A stretch of 64,000 nucleotides of DNA from Chenopodium formosanum (taxonomy: Eukaryota > Streptophyta > Magnoliopsida > Caryophyllales > Amaranthaceae), in assembly GCA_024500155.1 (NCBI GenBank), contig CM044875.1, positions 16,453,203-16,517,202 on the forward strand, in the 5' to 3' direction. The notes below the pieces were generated by a model. That model saw only the letters and a list, made by a program, of their open reading frames with translations, had not been told where the DNA came from and made no database searches. A program made the position numbers and the translations under genes. Shown here piece by piece: positions 22,013 to 34,042 of the stretch. How positions within the stretch are numbered: position 1 is the first letter of the stretch; each line of letters starts with the position of its first letter.

Positions 22013-22038
22013 CGTGCATGGCATGGGCCTTAAGCTAG
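22013..22038 (+). mobile_element. 3' end of another Helitron
   Basis: Hairpin CGTGC-ATG-GCATG (22013-22017 with 22021-22025, one G-T pair) followed by CTTAAG and CTAG (22035-22038) before host T. Copia sequence resumes at once at 22039. The 5' end was not fixed; it must lie to the left, after about 20776. Confidence 0.5.
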
Positions 22039-22229
22039 TTTTCCAACCAAAAGAAACACCCATGTAGCACATGAAAATCATCCACAATAGTAAAAAAAAA
22101 TTAAATAACGAGCGTCACAACTAGAAACAATTCTATTCCGACCCTAAAAATTACAATGTATCAAATCAAATATTCCAGATGCTTTGCTCATACTTAATGG
22201 AAAAGAGTTTCGGGGTTGTTTAACTCTCT

Positions 22230-22970
22230 CTCGAAGTGCGCCTACATAGAACATGTTGTGAATATTATTGGCATTCATAGAAAGTTGGATTTGACATTAT
22301 AACGAAATGGATGATAAAGTAAAGAGTTGCTAACAAGTTCTTAAAGAACTTATAAATTGTTCATGGATCAATAAAGGCAACCACAAATAGGGACAAACCG
22401 AAAGACAATAATGATATATAACCCATGAAGGACACACCCCATTCATAATTCATGAGATACCTACTCCATAATGATCATTAACTATGATTATTGGATATTT
22501 GGGGATGATTGTACGAATCGGATTATGAAGTCAATTCCGCCCGTATTGGCCGGACTCTAATCGATTCTTATAGCGACATATATTTGTTGCAACTTAAAAG
22601 ACATACAAACAATGTTCGATTCTCTCCAAACTAATTAATCTAAGTTAGTTGAATATTTATTGCACACAGATTAATAATTATTGTACTGTGATGATTTCGA
22701 TTAAGCAGCAGGACTACTGAAAACCTAAACTGATTGACCAAATTATCTTATTATACATGATTTTCGATTACAGATCTTGATGAAAGTATGCAATATGGTG
22801 ATAACAACAATAAATAGAATAAATAAAATAAATATTCATAGAAATATTGGAAGCAACTCGAGAAAAATAAAGGAACAAATTTAAGCATTCTAAAGATGAT
22901 ACTAATAATTATTAATAACAACTTTAGGCATGATACTAACATGACTAATATAAAGGATAGACATGATACT
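22230..22970. repeat. Diverged copy of the repeat at 42.8-44.9 kb (empty CACTA site)
   Basis: Shares blocks with 42835-42957 and 44384-44890, such as AGTGCGCCTAC, CATGTTGTGAATAT, TTAAAGAACTT-like, CCCGTATTGGCC and GCAATATGGTGAT. It lacks the 1.4-kb CACTA element found in the other copy, so it represents the pre-insertion state. Confidence 0.7.
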
Positions 22971-25539
22971 AATAATTAAAAATCAATCCCTACACAAGAT
23001 GCTAGCAGGAACAAATATTATATAATTAATTTAACTAAAAGAGTAATTAAATCTACTTACGTCAATTACGACCCTAAAATTTTCAATTACGTCATTGCTA
23101 CTTTAGAAGAATACTACAAGAGGGGGGGTGAATTGTAGTACTAAGGGAATTAGCCAACGTTTTGCGGAAATATAAAAACTAAGCTAAAGGAACTCAAAGT
23201 CACACAAAGAGATTTTAGCGTGGAAAACTACTTGGCCCTAACAAGAAGAAAAACCACGACCACTTGGGATTTTAGGAAAGATTCTTTACTATAATAGAAC
23301 AAACAACCTATTACAAGCTAAAGACTCTATCTCCAAGTTCCTCAACGAACTTGGAGTTCCCAATAGTAAGTCCCTCAACCTACTGCATGTTCTTCTCTTC
23401 TCTTTCTCTTCTCTCTCTTTCTCTTCTGACTGCTCTTAGAGTTCACTCAAACTCCCAATCCCCAATTACAACTCTTGAAAGAAATACTCTAAAGAAAGTA
23501 ATTAAGAAAGTTATCAACTTAAAGTAGAATGCGACTCTTGACTCTTTTAGAAAACAAAGAAGATAGAAAATATGATTAAGCAAGGGGGTAAAGTTTTCCA
23601 GAAAATAACTTCGATATTTATAGGAAAAACATAGCTTGATTAACGCCAGAACCTCCACTACTTACGCCACTAGTGATGCACATCAACGCCACTATTCTCC
23701 ACCACTTCCAGGACTACAAAAATTTCCTAGAAACTAGGGCACGTTGAACCTCTTAGAAGCAGTTTCTTCGTTAAGTGGAGAAGACTAAATCAACAGTTAG
23801 TTGCGCAAGTTTAGGAAATCAATTATGCAAGCTTTTTGAAAGATATTTTTTCCGAAATAAAAAGATATTAATTTGAGATAAAATCAAAAAAGATAGTTTC
23901 AATAACAAAATTTCCTACAATTTAGCAATCTTTAAATTCTATCCAAAATCAATTTTCAATCTCATTCTACTAAGTATCCTATTTCTAATTATTTTCACCT
24001 ACATAAAACCTAAAATATAAAATACTTTAGACTTTATAATTCTCTTAGGAAGTCTATGCTCCGAGCCTTCATTCTCCAGATTTTACTCCGAACCTTTTGT
24101 TCCTTCAAAGGAACACTGCTACTAATCTTCTGTTTCTTTAAGCTCCAGTTCCTTTGCCTCGAATAGTTCTGCAATCTTGACTTATCAAATTACACAACTT
24201 ATCAAGACATTAGTTCAATCATAAGTTTGACCTGTGTTTTCATCAAAACATCAAGGGCAACAGTCATGAATAAATCTAGATCCACGCCCACTACCAAACA
24301 CCAGCCACATACACACTCACGACCCATTCTCTTAACCCACCCGAAAAATGAACACCACAAATCGCCACAACAACCCCCAACACTACTAGCTAGAATTATT
24401 AATAAACGAATACAAAGAATCTCATGTTCTTGTTGTAATGATGATATATCATATTACAACTCGTCTTGGATCAACTTGGTTCTTCCTTCTAACATGAGCA
24501 TATCATTTGGAAAAGGTATGGGATATTTTTAAAGTGTGCTGCCATTAGTTTGCAGAAAAATTTCTATATCAGATAAAGTGAAATTCTTTAGCTGGACATC
24601 AGTTCATTGCAAATCTATAATACTACATTCGCTTTTTTAATTGATGTCATTCTATTATCACACTTGTTAATGTACTATTTTAACAATTTTTTTTGGTTAA
24701 AGTAGGTAAATATTTTAGCTAAGGCCCCTCAGGGCTGAAAGTAGCTGCAAACTAGTGGCACTCAGGGGGCTAGCAGCCCATCACAGTTAAAGTTTACAAG
24801 CATAGGGTTCATACATAACATATAAATAACACCCACATCCGGACTTTGAATACTAGAGCTATCAGAGAAAAGGTTAGCAACTAGATTCCTTAGCAACTCA
24901 TGCCCACAAGGCACCTGATGAGCTTGGGACACTAGAAGGTGGGTTTGAATCACCTTCAATTAATATCTCTAATTATAAACATTGGAAAAATCATAAAAGT
25001 AGGTATTCATAAAAAATATATACTTGGATGGTTCAAATAAGATCGCACATTACTATGTTTTATTTTTATCGTAGTTATTGATCACAAAAATTAGTCAGAG
25101 TGTAGTTGGTGAATTGTCTAAAAGTCAAATGGTGTAAAAAAAAAGAAACAGATAAAGTATAACAGAAATCACATTAATGATTTGCATTAATGCTTATTTG
25201 CATCATATTATTTTTAGTTCAGTTCAGTTCAGCTCTAATAAGTTCAATTCAGCTCCTAATTTCCTTCTTCATAAAATATTCAGTTCAATTCAGTTCAGTC
25301 AATGAGAACAGGCCAATTCTATACAAATTATTATACCAAGTGGGGAGTGGGGGTTAGTAAACAACAAAATAAAGTTAATATACAACAAGGGACCGAAAAA
25401 TAAAATTCTGTAATTTATCTCTAGAAAATTAGTGTTATTAGATAGTAGATACACATGCATGCAAATAAAGCATAAAAAAAGATCTTAGAATCATAAAAAA
25501 TAAAAAGAGGTAAGGCAAAGTATGTAAAAAAAATATTGT

Positions 25540-25580
<41 letters not shown>

Positions 25581-26254
25581 AAAAGTATGTCAAAAAATAA
25601 GTACTTCAAGAAATGGACACCGATATTGAATTGGTACCCGGCCTTATCCATTGTTTTTGGCACACTCTAAGGGCCATTGGTTCAAAACGATGCCTAGGGT
25701 CCGTTTTGAATTAGTGCCCATTTACTATTTCTACTAGTGATATATGCATGTACTTTAAGATTACAAAGGACTTTATGGTATCATTTTATGTCTTTATATT
25801 GATATGCTAATTTTTGGAGTCAACATAGAAGGCATATACTTCATCCGTTCTTTTTTATTTGCCTTGTTTTTATGAAACCAAGGATTATTTGAATTCATGC
25901 TTTAAAATGAAGGACTTAAATGAAGTTGATACTATTTTGAGTATTAACGTTAAAATAAGTAGTGGGGGTTATTCTCTTAGTTTTTAGTTAGTCTCATTAG
26001 GTTGAAAAGTTAATTAAAAAACTTGAGCATTTAAGATTAAAAGAACTTAATAAAAACTCCATATGATAAATCATGTAAACTAAGTAACAATTGTGGAACA
26101 CCTGTTACACAATTACAGTATGCTAGTGCAATTGGTAGCTTGATGTTTGCTACTCAATGTACTAGACAAGATATTGCATTGATAATACATACTTTGTAGT
26201 TTTTACCACAAAAGAGAGATTATTTTGATAATACATATTTCGCATAGAATTAGG
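22971..26254. other. AT-rich intergenic DNA with simple repeats
   Basis: No convincing gene. Holds a CT-rich microsatellite (about 23392-23430), TTCAG-type repeats (about 25215-25300) and an A run of about 38 (25540-25577). A T run near 24689 is followed by a few hundred bases that could be a minus-strand retroposon remnant. A one-sided Stowaway-like end (TTCATCCGTTCTTTTTTATT, near 25840) is also seen. The motif GAGGGGGGGTGAATTG near 23120 resembles sequence common in plant retrotransposons. Confidence 0.4.
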
Positions 26255-27169
26255 CTATAGGGGTCGGGAGCTTGCCAGCTCCGTTCCTGTGTAAAAGACG
26301 ACAGAAGCATTTTCTTGTGTACCAATGTTTGTCTTCACATTAACATCTCCATTAGTCTGTGTACCAGATCCATTGACGTTATGTCCCGAATTCGCCGAAG
26401 ATAATAAGCCGCCAACACCAGCATTACCACCACGAATAAGATCTGAGACATTAACAATCATTTGTCCTACCTGATACATATTCGCCGGCACAACACCCTG
26501 CAGTGGCGCCAGCTTTTTATCAAATGGTATCGCCTTTTGCTCAACACTATTATTAGCAATATTTTTATGAATCATACTATTACTATTAACAATATTGTTA
26601 TTGTTACGATTATGAGTCTGATGAACAACTTCGACGGTCCACCCTGCACTACTTAAATTCCACCCTTGCATCGAATATAATTTAGTTTGAACATAATTTA
26701 GCATCCTACCTTTGAGGCAGAGTCCATCAATATCTTCTAAGGTATAAGAAGAATAATGGTAAGGCATGAGCTTAGCCTTAACTTCTTTGACACTATTAGT
26801 ACCATCAATTAGCGCGTTCTTCATTTCAACGTACAAGTCCCCTGCACCATCTCGTACAGGCCAATTTTCTTGTTTCGAATAAATCGAAATCAACACTTGC
26901 ATAGTATTGACAGTGTGGGCAGTACTCGGCGCCCCAGCTGTCGCGGTTAGACGTCGTCTAATAGTGAACACCTTGCCGTAGATGCTCTTGAGAAGGAATT
27001 TTTGAGCCCCTAACCAAGTCACTCTCCACTCTGTACTTTGTGGTATAGGCTTATCTTTATCATGATGATAATAGAAGCTGATCGATTTTTTATCTTCATC
27101 AGCGTTTAAGTATCTACCTTTCGATGACTTGAGCCGTATCACCTCGATGGATTCACTTAGATTATCCAT
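26255..27169 (-). CDS. DUF569-like beta-trefoil protein, single exon
   Basis: Intact 304-aa frame from ATG 27169. The N-terminal 75 residues (EVIRLKSSKGRYLNADED, then TEWRVTWLGAQ and LKSIYGKVFTIRR) resemble the plant DUF569/fascin-like beta-trefoil fold, which often begins with a strand like VRLRSH-KYL. A second trefoil-like segment follows around residues 100-190 (GDLYVEMKN, LEDIDGLCL, GWTVEVV). The last 75 residues are Gly/Asn rich (SGHNVNGSGTQTNGDVN). The function of the family is not settled; links to stress have been suggested. There are no introns. A degraded paralog with the same C-terminal motif lies at 61115-61955. TATATAAA-like sequence at about 27202-27209 is close to the start. 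It is the best candidate for an ordinary host gene here. Confidence 0.75.
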   Translation of the reverse strand: MDNLSESIEVIRLKSSKGRYLNADEDKKSISFYYHHDKDKPIPQSTEWRVTWLGAQKFLLKSIYGKVFTIRRRLTATAGAPSTAHTVNTMQVLISIYSKQENWPVRDGAGDLYVEMKNALIDGTNSVKEVKAKLMPYHYSSYTLEDIDGLCLKGRMLNYVQTKLYSMQGWNLSSAGWTVEVVHQTHNRNNNNIVNSNSMIHKNIANNSVEQKAIPFDKKLAPLQGVVPANMYQVGQMIVNVSDLIRGGNAGVGGLLSSANSGHNVNGSGTQTNGDVNVKTNIGTQENASVVFYTGTELASSRPL

Positions 27170-27479
27170 CTGTTTTCAAGTAATTTTCTATGCTATTTTT
27201 TTTATATATGCTTGCATTCAACTCATTATTTTCTACTTTTGGCTTGGTATTGTTATATACTGAGTCTAGGGGTTAAATTCGTAATTAAACTAACATGAAT
27301 ATTTACTTTAGCGAAAACATGAAGGTGTCGGGTAATAGTATATATTCATCATTTGACTGATGGATTAAGAATCTTTGCTTTATCAATCAAAAAGCTTTAA
27401 CTTCAATTTTAAGAAAATAGAAATTATAAATTTAAAGCCCAATAGCATATATTATGAATATATTATTGTCTGTTATTAA

Positions 27480-27600
27480 ATTGTATTCCCTCTGTTTCGT
27501 AATAATCATAAATGCACAAAGTTCTACCTTTTATGTATTTTATTATTTATTACTTGTTTCGCTTTTCTTTGACGGGATATTTTATTTCCCGCTCAATTTC
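27480..27600. other. One-sided MITE-like end
   Basis: TATTCCCTCTGTTTCGTAAT resembles the end of Stowaway MITEs, but no matching opposite end was seen. Possibly a truncated element. The rest of 27200-27780 is AT-rich without genes. Confidence 0.3.
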
Positions 27601-27795
27601 TCTTTTTTAGAAACTTTTAGCTATATTTTACTATTTTTCGCAATATTAGTGGTCCCCTAAATTATTTTGTAACACTTTATTCACATTATTCCTCCTATCA
27701 TTTTACTGATTTTTGATTTATGCACCCGGGTGCACCATGCGCATAGTGCACTCGATTTAAAAAAAAATAGCAAAAAAGAGCATTATTATAAACAA

Positions 27796-27799
<4 letters not shown>

Positions 27800-27874
<75 letters not shown>
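27800..27874. repeat. (AT)n microsatellite
   Basis: About 37 uninterrupted AT units. It produces false Tyr-Ile reading frames. Confidence 0.95.
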
Positions 27875-27877
<3 letters not shown>

Positions 27878-28695
27878 GTCATGTGAGAACACATCCCTTA
27901 TGTGAGAACTCTAATCTATATGAGAACAAATCTAGACCATTGATCAAATTAAATCTAACCGTCCAAAAAGAACATAGTAATGGCATTTCCGTAATTACGT
28001 GAATTTAATACACCCCCTTCTCTCTTTCCTATTCTTCTTAGCTTTCACGTTCAACATCTCTTTCTCTCTCTAAACTTTTTGTTGCTCTCTCTCTCCTCAG
28101 ATTAGTGGTTTTTGGGGAAATTCTATACCAATTTGAAGTAAGTTTATCAATATTATGATCTAATTTGTTTTCACAATTCAATTATTATACAAAATTTGTT
28201 GAAATTCGATACAAAATTACATTATTCATGAATTAGGTTTTCGCGATTTGTTTGCTTAAATCCTAGAAATCGTCAATTGAAAATGGATTCAGTCAAACCT
28301 ATAAATGATGAACCGAAATCAAAAGCTATTATTTATGAACGAAGAAGGTAAGTATCATGATTGTCGCTGCAAATCTCTTCAACTCCAATTTCTCCGGCAG
28401 CGGCGCAAGGCTTAACTACTTCAATTCACAAAGGTAATCAGAAGCTATTACATGTTTTAATCAATCTTATTTCTGTATTGTAATTCATTATTCAATTTCA
28501 GACCTTGAATTATAATTATTTTTTTATTTTTTTGATTTGGGAAGCTTAATTTGAGTGCTTCGTCATTTAAGTTATGCTTTGATTCATGACACTGTTGAAT
28601 GTGAAGTTTACTATAACAAAGCTAAATTAAAAATTGAAAATTGCTGCAATTTATTTAATTAATGTTCTTAAGTAATATTTAAAAATTGTTTGATC
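27875..28695 (+). other. Repeat-like sequence with leader-exon character
   Basis: Phrases such as ATGTGAGAAC (repeated) and AGACCATTGATCAAATTAAA resemble common plant DNA-transposon ends. CT-rich leader-like sequence follows, then a short frame beginning ATGGATTCAGTCAAACC (28282) ending at a donor-like AAG|GTAAGT. It could be a captured gene start inside a non-autonomous element. No family assigned. Confidence 0.3.
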
Positions 28696-28738
28696 AACTT
28701 GTTGGGAATTAAAGAAATATTTAAGAGCCCAACAAGTT
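28696..28738. repeat. Perfect 11-bp inverted repeat
   Basis: AACTTGTTGGG (28696-28706) and CCCAACAAGTT (28728-28738) can form a hairpin at the presumed left edge of the older gypsy LTR. Confidence 0.7.
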
Positions 28739-29928
28739 GGCCTAAATGGAAAAGTTAAGGGGAAAGTAGGATTAGTAAAGACAGTTTTAGTAAATAAGTG
28801 TTTTTGTTTTAAAAGGGGGATATAAATACCTTAAAACCCCAAAAATTTCACACTCTAAAATCATATTGTCAGATTTTACAAAACCCCAAAAAATTTCCTC
28901 TTATTTTCTCTCTCTTACTTTCCTCTGTTTTTTCTCCTCTTTCCACACGCCTCTCTCTCTCTCTCTCCTCTTCCCCTTATGTTCAGCAGCCATCGGCGCC
29001 ACCACTGACCACTGGCGACCATCGACACCTAGCAGCAGCACCAGCGCACTACTGGTGTCCGTGCGCTACCCTGCCTTTCTCCTCCCTTTTGCGGTTCGGT
29101 ATTAAAAAAAAACTCTTTCTTTTCCCTATTTTATTTCTAGCTTGTTTTAATTAATTGAAAGCATGATTTTGGTTATGTTTTGGTATTGATTTTTGGTATT
29201 TGATATTGATTATTTATTTCTATAATTTTAAGATTTTAATTTAATCAAAAACCCCAATTTACAAACTCTAGAATTTGGGAATTTAATGTATATGATTAGG
29301 GTTTGATCCTAGGTTGTTTTGATTGTTAAATTAATGATTTAAACATGTTTTTGATGAGTTTTAAGCCCTCAATTAAAGCTGAAATTTAATTTTACACACT
29401 ATTTTTTAATTATTACTTTAGGGTTTGATTAACCATAAAAGGGAAAAAAGGTTTTAATACTTTAAATATGATTTTCTAGTCTATTTGTATTGTTTTATAT
29501 TATATAAGTATGCTAGAATTTTATTTTATTCATGAATACTAAGTTTTTTTTTGAAAGGATTTAAAGTATCCACCTAAAGAAAAGGTTTTATGGTTTGTAA
29601 CCCATTAAATTGGATTAATTAGTCAGATTTAAAGTATATTATGGTTGCTAGAAATTTGTAAGAATAGTGGATTAATCATAGTTATGTATTTTTATATGTA
29701 AGAAGCTTTGAGATAGGTGATTTCTAGCGAGTGTGGCCGAGTTTAGGCACTATTCAAGATACGTATGCGCATAAGATTAATTGTGTATGCGTAGTATTAT
29801 GCTAGGAATGTAAAGTGTGTATCAAGTGATGAATTAGTAGCATGTTTGGTTGATCATAGGCTTGGATTTGATGATGGTTGATTATGAATTAGTATGCGAG
29901 CATGTGAATATGTTATTTGATGCATGAT

Positions 29929-30479
29929 TAGGGGTGTTCGTGGTGTAGATTGGTGCACTTTGGATCCTAAATCACACCAAATCGCAAATTGTGGTTTGTT
30001 TTTTTTTCCCCCAAACCGCTCTTCTAACCAAACCACACCAAATCGCACCGCAAAATGTGGTTTGCTGCCTTGAGGTTTGCGGATAACAATAATTTTTTAA
30101 AATTATAAATATTTTCCTAAAACAAAATTTTTATTCGATTTTGAGATTTTTAATTTTGAATTCAAATATTAAACTCTTTTTTTTAACCTTTAATTAGCTA
30201 ATAGTGAAGGAATAGCTCATATATTTTAGTTGTTTTATATTTTAATTTTAATATATATATATATATATAGTATAAAAACCGCAAACCGCATTAAAGTGCG
30301 GCTTGTGGTGCAGTTTGGTTTAATTTTTTTTTTTGGAAACCTCACTAAACCGCAAACTGCGGTTTAGTCATTTTTAAAAACCACACCACAGTTTTTAAAG
30401 AGCAAACTGCACCAAACCGCAAAATTGCAGTTTAGTTTGCGGTTTTATGCGGTCTTAATCGCACTCTAAACAGCCTTAG
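29929..30479. mobile_element. hAT-type non-autonomous element
   Basis: Imperfect inverted ends TAGGGGTGTTCGTGGTG and CTAAGGCTGTTTAGAGTG. Flanks GCATGATT (29922-29929) and GCATGATA (30480-30487) form a near-perfect 8-bp duplication. The interior is full of AACCGCA and TGCGGTT motifs on both strands, the typical subterminal repeats. No transposase. Confidence 0.65.
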
Positions 30480-30521
30480 GCATGATACAAGTTGAATATT
30501 TACGAATCATGGAAGTATGTT

Positions 30522-32381
30522 TGTAGACACCCTAAAGTGTCTCCCCAAAACCAAATCCGGTGATGAATACTTTTCACGTCAAATCATAATCGAATGAAGC
30601 GAAAGTGTGGAGAGTTTAGTGTTGCGGTCAGTTTTTATTTCTCTTCTTTCTCTCTGTTTTCGAAAACCTATGAAAATAGCCAATCCAGTTTAATTTGGTC
30701 CATGATAAGGGTCCAATAATAGTGTAGTTGGATTGGACTCGAAAAGAGCTTTCTGACGATATATTATAAGCCCAATTCCGATGAATAATGAGGAAGTTAT
30801 GGCCAAAATACTAAACTGGGCTCGGTTTGACTTTATGTGCGGCCCAATGATCTAGAGGAGGGCCCATTATGATTTATGGTTCCTAATGCAATTAGGATTG
30901 ATTATAGTCTTTTAGAATTTCTAGAAGGTTCTTTTGAATCCAAATGTGATTAGCATTGATAAATGAGTTTTATGAGTTTTATTTAGAATCAAAGAAGCGT
31001 TTTAAATGAAATTACAGTTTTACCCCTCGTACGTTAAATTTTATCAGAAATAGGAAAACGTGTGGAAAAATTGTCTGCAGCGCCGCACCACAGGTTGTCG
31101 CTTAGCGACAGGCCTGTCGCGCGGGCGACACACCTGTCGCTCGGCGACAGGCTCTGTCGCGCGGCAACAGAGGCTATTGCGGCGACAGCATCGTGTTTTA
31201 TTCCTTTTCGAACTCTGATTCTTTTTTATCATATCCGGGCTGATTTTCGTTATAAAAATGGTCCAATCATCTACAGTCTACAATCATCATCTCTCTCTCT
31301 AAACTTTTTCACAAACAAAATTCCGCATTCACAAGATCTAGACACACCTAGCCAAGTTCGAAGTTGCCTTCGCCTTAGACGTGAAAGGTTTGATATTTCT
31401 GAGGGTTTCGTCCCAAATCTTTATTTCAATTATTTAATTTAATTGTTTTGATTTATATTTTCCTTGAAGTTACTAACGTGTGTATTTTGTTATTAGAAAG
31501 AGATACGAGGCATCCAAGTAAGTGCTTTAATTGTTTAATTGATCTTATGATATAGAAATCATGTTAAGATTGTTATTTTGGTTCCTAGTATCATGTTAGG
31601 ATGCTTTCCTTAGTATGATATTTAGGGTGATTTGATTATATCAATTATGATTTCAACGATGCTTCCTATTTTCTTTCTTAATATCATGTTAGTATCATGT
31701 TAGGGCTAAAGATTTGATCTTTATTGCTTAGTGACATGCTAGGGTTTGTTATTAATCTTGTTAGTATCATGCCTAGGATCTTGCTATTATTATGCTTTAA
31801 TTATGATTATTATGATTGTTATAATGATTATGATTATTATTTTTATTATTATTATGTTGCTTGATATATATTGTCATTGTTATTGCTTGATCACGCCTTT
31901 TATGCATGTTTAAAGGAAATTTGACTTGTAATCATGCTTAATAAGATAATTAATAATCTTGTTTAGGGTAAAAATGATTATAATTCAAGTGATCGCCAAT
32001 AATAGTTTTATCTGTGCATTAAATTCAACCAACATAGATTAAACAGGTTCAGGGTAAACCTATTGATTGCATGTTAGTCAGAAAGCGTACATGAATACGA
32101 GAAGAATGAAGTAGAGGTCTATTATTAGGGCAGGTTTAATCTCTTTTAGGTTGAATTTGTACCCTCATCCCCGAACTTCCAGTCTTGGTTCCAGACCTAT
32201 TGGAGTTGACGATCTCCTGGATTGTTAAGGGGTGTAACCTTCACCCTGTGAACGGTTTACAAGTTCCTAAAACTTGTTGGCGACTCTTTTGCTCTAGCTT
32301 CTTTCCCTTTGGACGCCACCAAGCTTAAGTGTATGATCACAGTGGGGCTTAAGTGTGGGATGGCTTGAAATATTCCCTACA
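30522..32381 (+). repeat. Left LTR of the TR-GAG element
   Basis: Ends TGTAG and CTACA are inverted. Contains a cluster of GCGACAG/CTGTCGC palindromes (31093-31180), a CT-rich block and a run of repeated ATTATG. It has about 140 bp near 30620-30757 that the right LTR lacks. Confidence 0.92.
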
Positions 32382-32382
32382 G

Positions 32383-32405
32383 TTTTTGGCGACTCCACTG
32401 GGGAG
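32383..32405 (+). promoter_or_regulatory. Primer-binding site of the TR-GAG element
   Basis: TTGGCGACTCCACTGGGGA follows the LTR directly. Position and form fit a tRNA primer site; I did not assign the tRNA with certainty, though Arg is plausible for the Ogre/Tat group. Confidence 0.7.
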
Positions 32406-32699
32406 GATTTCTATTTTAATTCCTGAAATTTATTTTGGCAATGATTTAGAATGAGTGGATGAGACTCGAAAAGTTCTAAGTATTTCATGTGCGTAATTTT
32501 GATTAACATTATTGTCATATGCATAAAAAGATCTCATTGGAAAGACCATCCGTAATGAGTTAAAATATAGGATTTCTACACGTAGGAAATTTGAGGAATA
32601 TCTTTCACAACTTGAACCAAAATAATGCTGCGAAAAACTGGAAAATTTTACGAACACAGAAAGCTGCTGAGGCATGTAGGAACTGGCGTCTAGAAAACA

Positions 32700-32790
32700 G
32701 AGCCTGTCACCGAACATATGGCTCTGTCGCCGAGCGAAAATTCTGTCGCCAGGCGACAGGTCTATATTGCGGCGACAGTCTCTGTTGGCT
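32700..32790 (+). repeat. GCGACAG hairpin cluster in the leader
   Basis: CTGTCGCCAGGCGACAG (32743-32759) is a perfect inverted repeat around one base. Further CTGTCGC and GCGACAG copies surround it. Same motif as the LTR palindromes; possibly an RNA dimerisation or packaging structure. Confidence 0.65.
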
Positions 32791-34042
32791 GGCGCTGCGT
32801 TCTTCCAATACCGAGCCAGAAATATGAGTTCTAATCTCGACCAATTCTAGCACTGTTGGCTCGATTCTACTCCCTGATTGAGTTTTTCTCACTTTTCTGA
32901 AACCTATATGTGTTCTACATATGGACATAACCCTCTGGGAATTCATGCTTCATCTACCCGATTGAACGCTCTGAGCAACAAAGGGTACATCCGAGAATGT
33001 TGAATTTACCAAACCATGGAAGCGAGTTTGACTCGCGGGGTCCCATCCACACGCGCCAACCCTTCCAAAGGTAAGGCTTCCGCGCGGTGCATCCGGACTC
33101 ATAACCATGGATCCTCTTTGACTAACCCATATCCCGAACTTTAGAGAACTAGAGCTATGGTTAGGTTGCAAACTCATTGCATCATGTTGTGACTACTTGA
33201 CTACTTGTGCATTATTTGCTTGTGCATACTTACATGTGATTAAACTAACCGTTTGGTTTGACTTGTAATTATGAGTATGCTTAAATAAACTAACCAAGGA
33301 CTAAAAGACTTTGCTTAATTAATTACTTAATTAATTTGGCTAATAAATATGGCTAAAATCGAGTCATAGTTCCTTTGAGTTAACCCGGATTTTTATTCCC
33401 GTATACTGCACAAGCGTCAACTTGTTTTGGTCATAGCCGAAGTTCTAGGAAGAGTTACGAGTTGTACAACCTATGGATCTGTAGCCCCGAGTTTTATCTT
33501 TAATTTGGCATTGGTTTCATTCCAATCAGATTCGCAGATAAAAAGTTATGACTAAAATACCACAGCCTGTCCAGTTTAATGCATATATGTGAGGTCTTAA
33601 CTTAGTCTTTGCTTGAATCTAGTCACATAGTCTAGCTACATGGTCATGACACAAATCTTAACATGTCACATACTCTCACTAGTCTTAGCACACACTTTGT
33701 ATATGTCACCATGACCATGTCTTAGGTTCATGCATGAGTCGTCCTTTCCGTCATTTGAATTGGGGGTCCACTCTATTCCTAATTCTTTCATATCTCTCCA
33801 TCTACATCATCTTTCCATTCTCTACATGCTTTCTCCATATCACAATCTTCATTATTCCAACCTCATTCCATTTATTGCATGTTGAATAGAGTTTAAGTCA
33901 AATAATTAACAGTAAATATCCTCAATTTCCTTTCCACAGCACTTGGTCAAGAAGGGAAGGACGATTAATCAAGGACAATACATTCGTTCAAATACTCCTT
34001 TTTGATAAACCCATCACTCGAAAAAGAAAATCTAAGAAGATC

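Larger units (their letters stand above)
20060..22140 (-). pseudogene. Decayed Ty1/copia integrase region, interrupted by other elements
   Basis: Copia-type integrase pieces read on the minus strand. Going from right to left: a piece like TIVDDF at about 22080; HQTSC near 20745 followed by a GHILNV region; FWGECV and HLINKTPP at 20580-20700; then, past the Helitron at 20159-20569, WKISHEFF and YDTLRVFGCL at 20075-20158. The order is that of copia integrase going into the next domain. Stops and frameshifts are frequent. The two last pieces join exactly across the small Helitron. The gap 20780-22038 is filled by inserted DNA, including a SINE, a MITE and a Helitron 3' end. Confidence 0.72.

Noticed and set aside
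24227..24532. 101-codon frame
   Set aside because: Thr/His-rich low-complexity frame, no domain, no gene context.
27698..27892. Frame of repeated Tyr-Ile
   Set aside because: Translation of the AT microsatellite.
31062..31442. 126-codon frame in the left LTR
   Set aside because: Falls on the GCGACAG repeats and is not kept in the right LTR.
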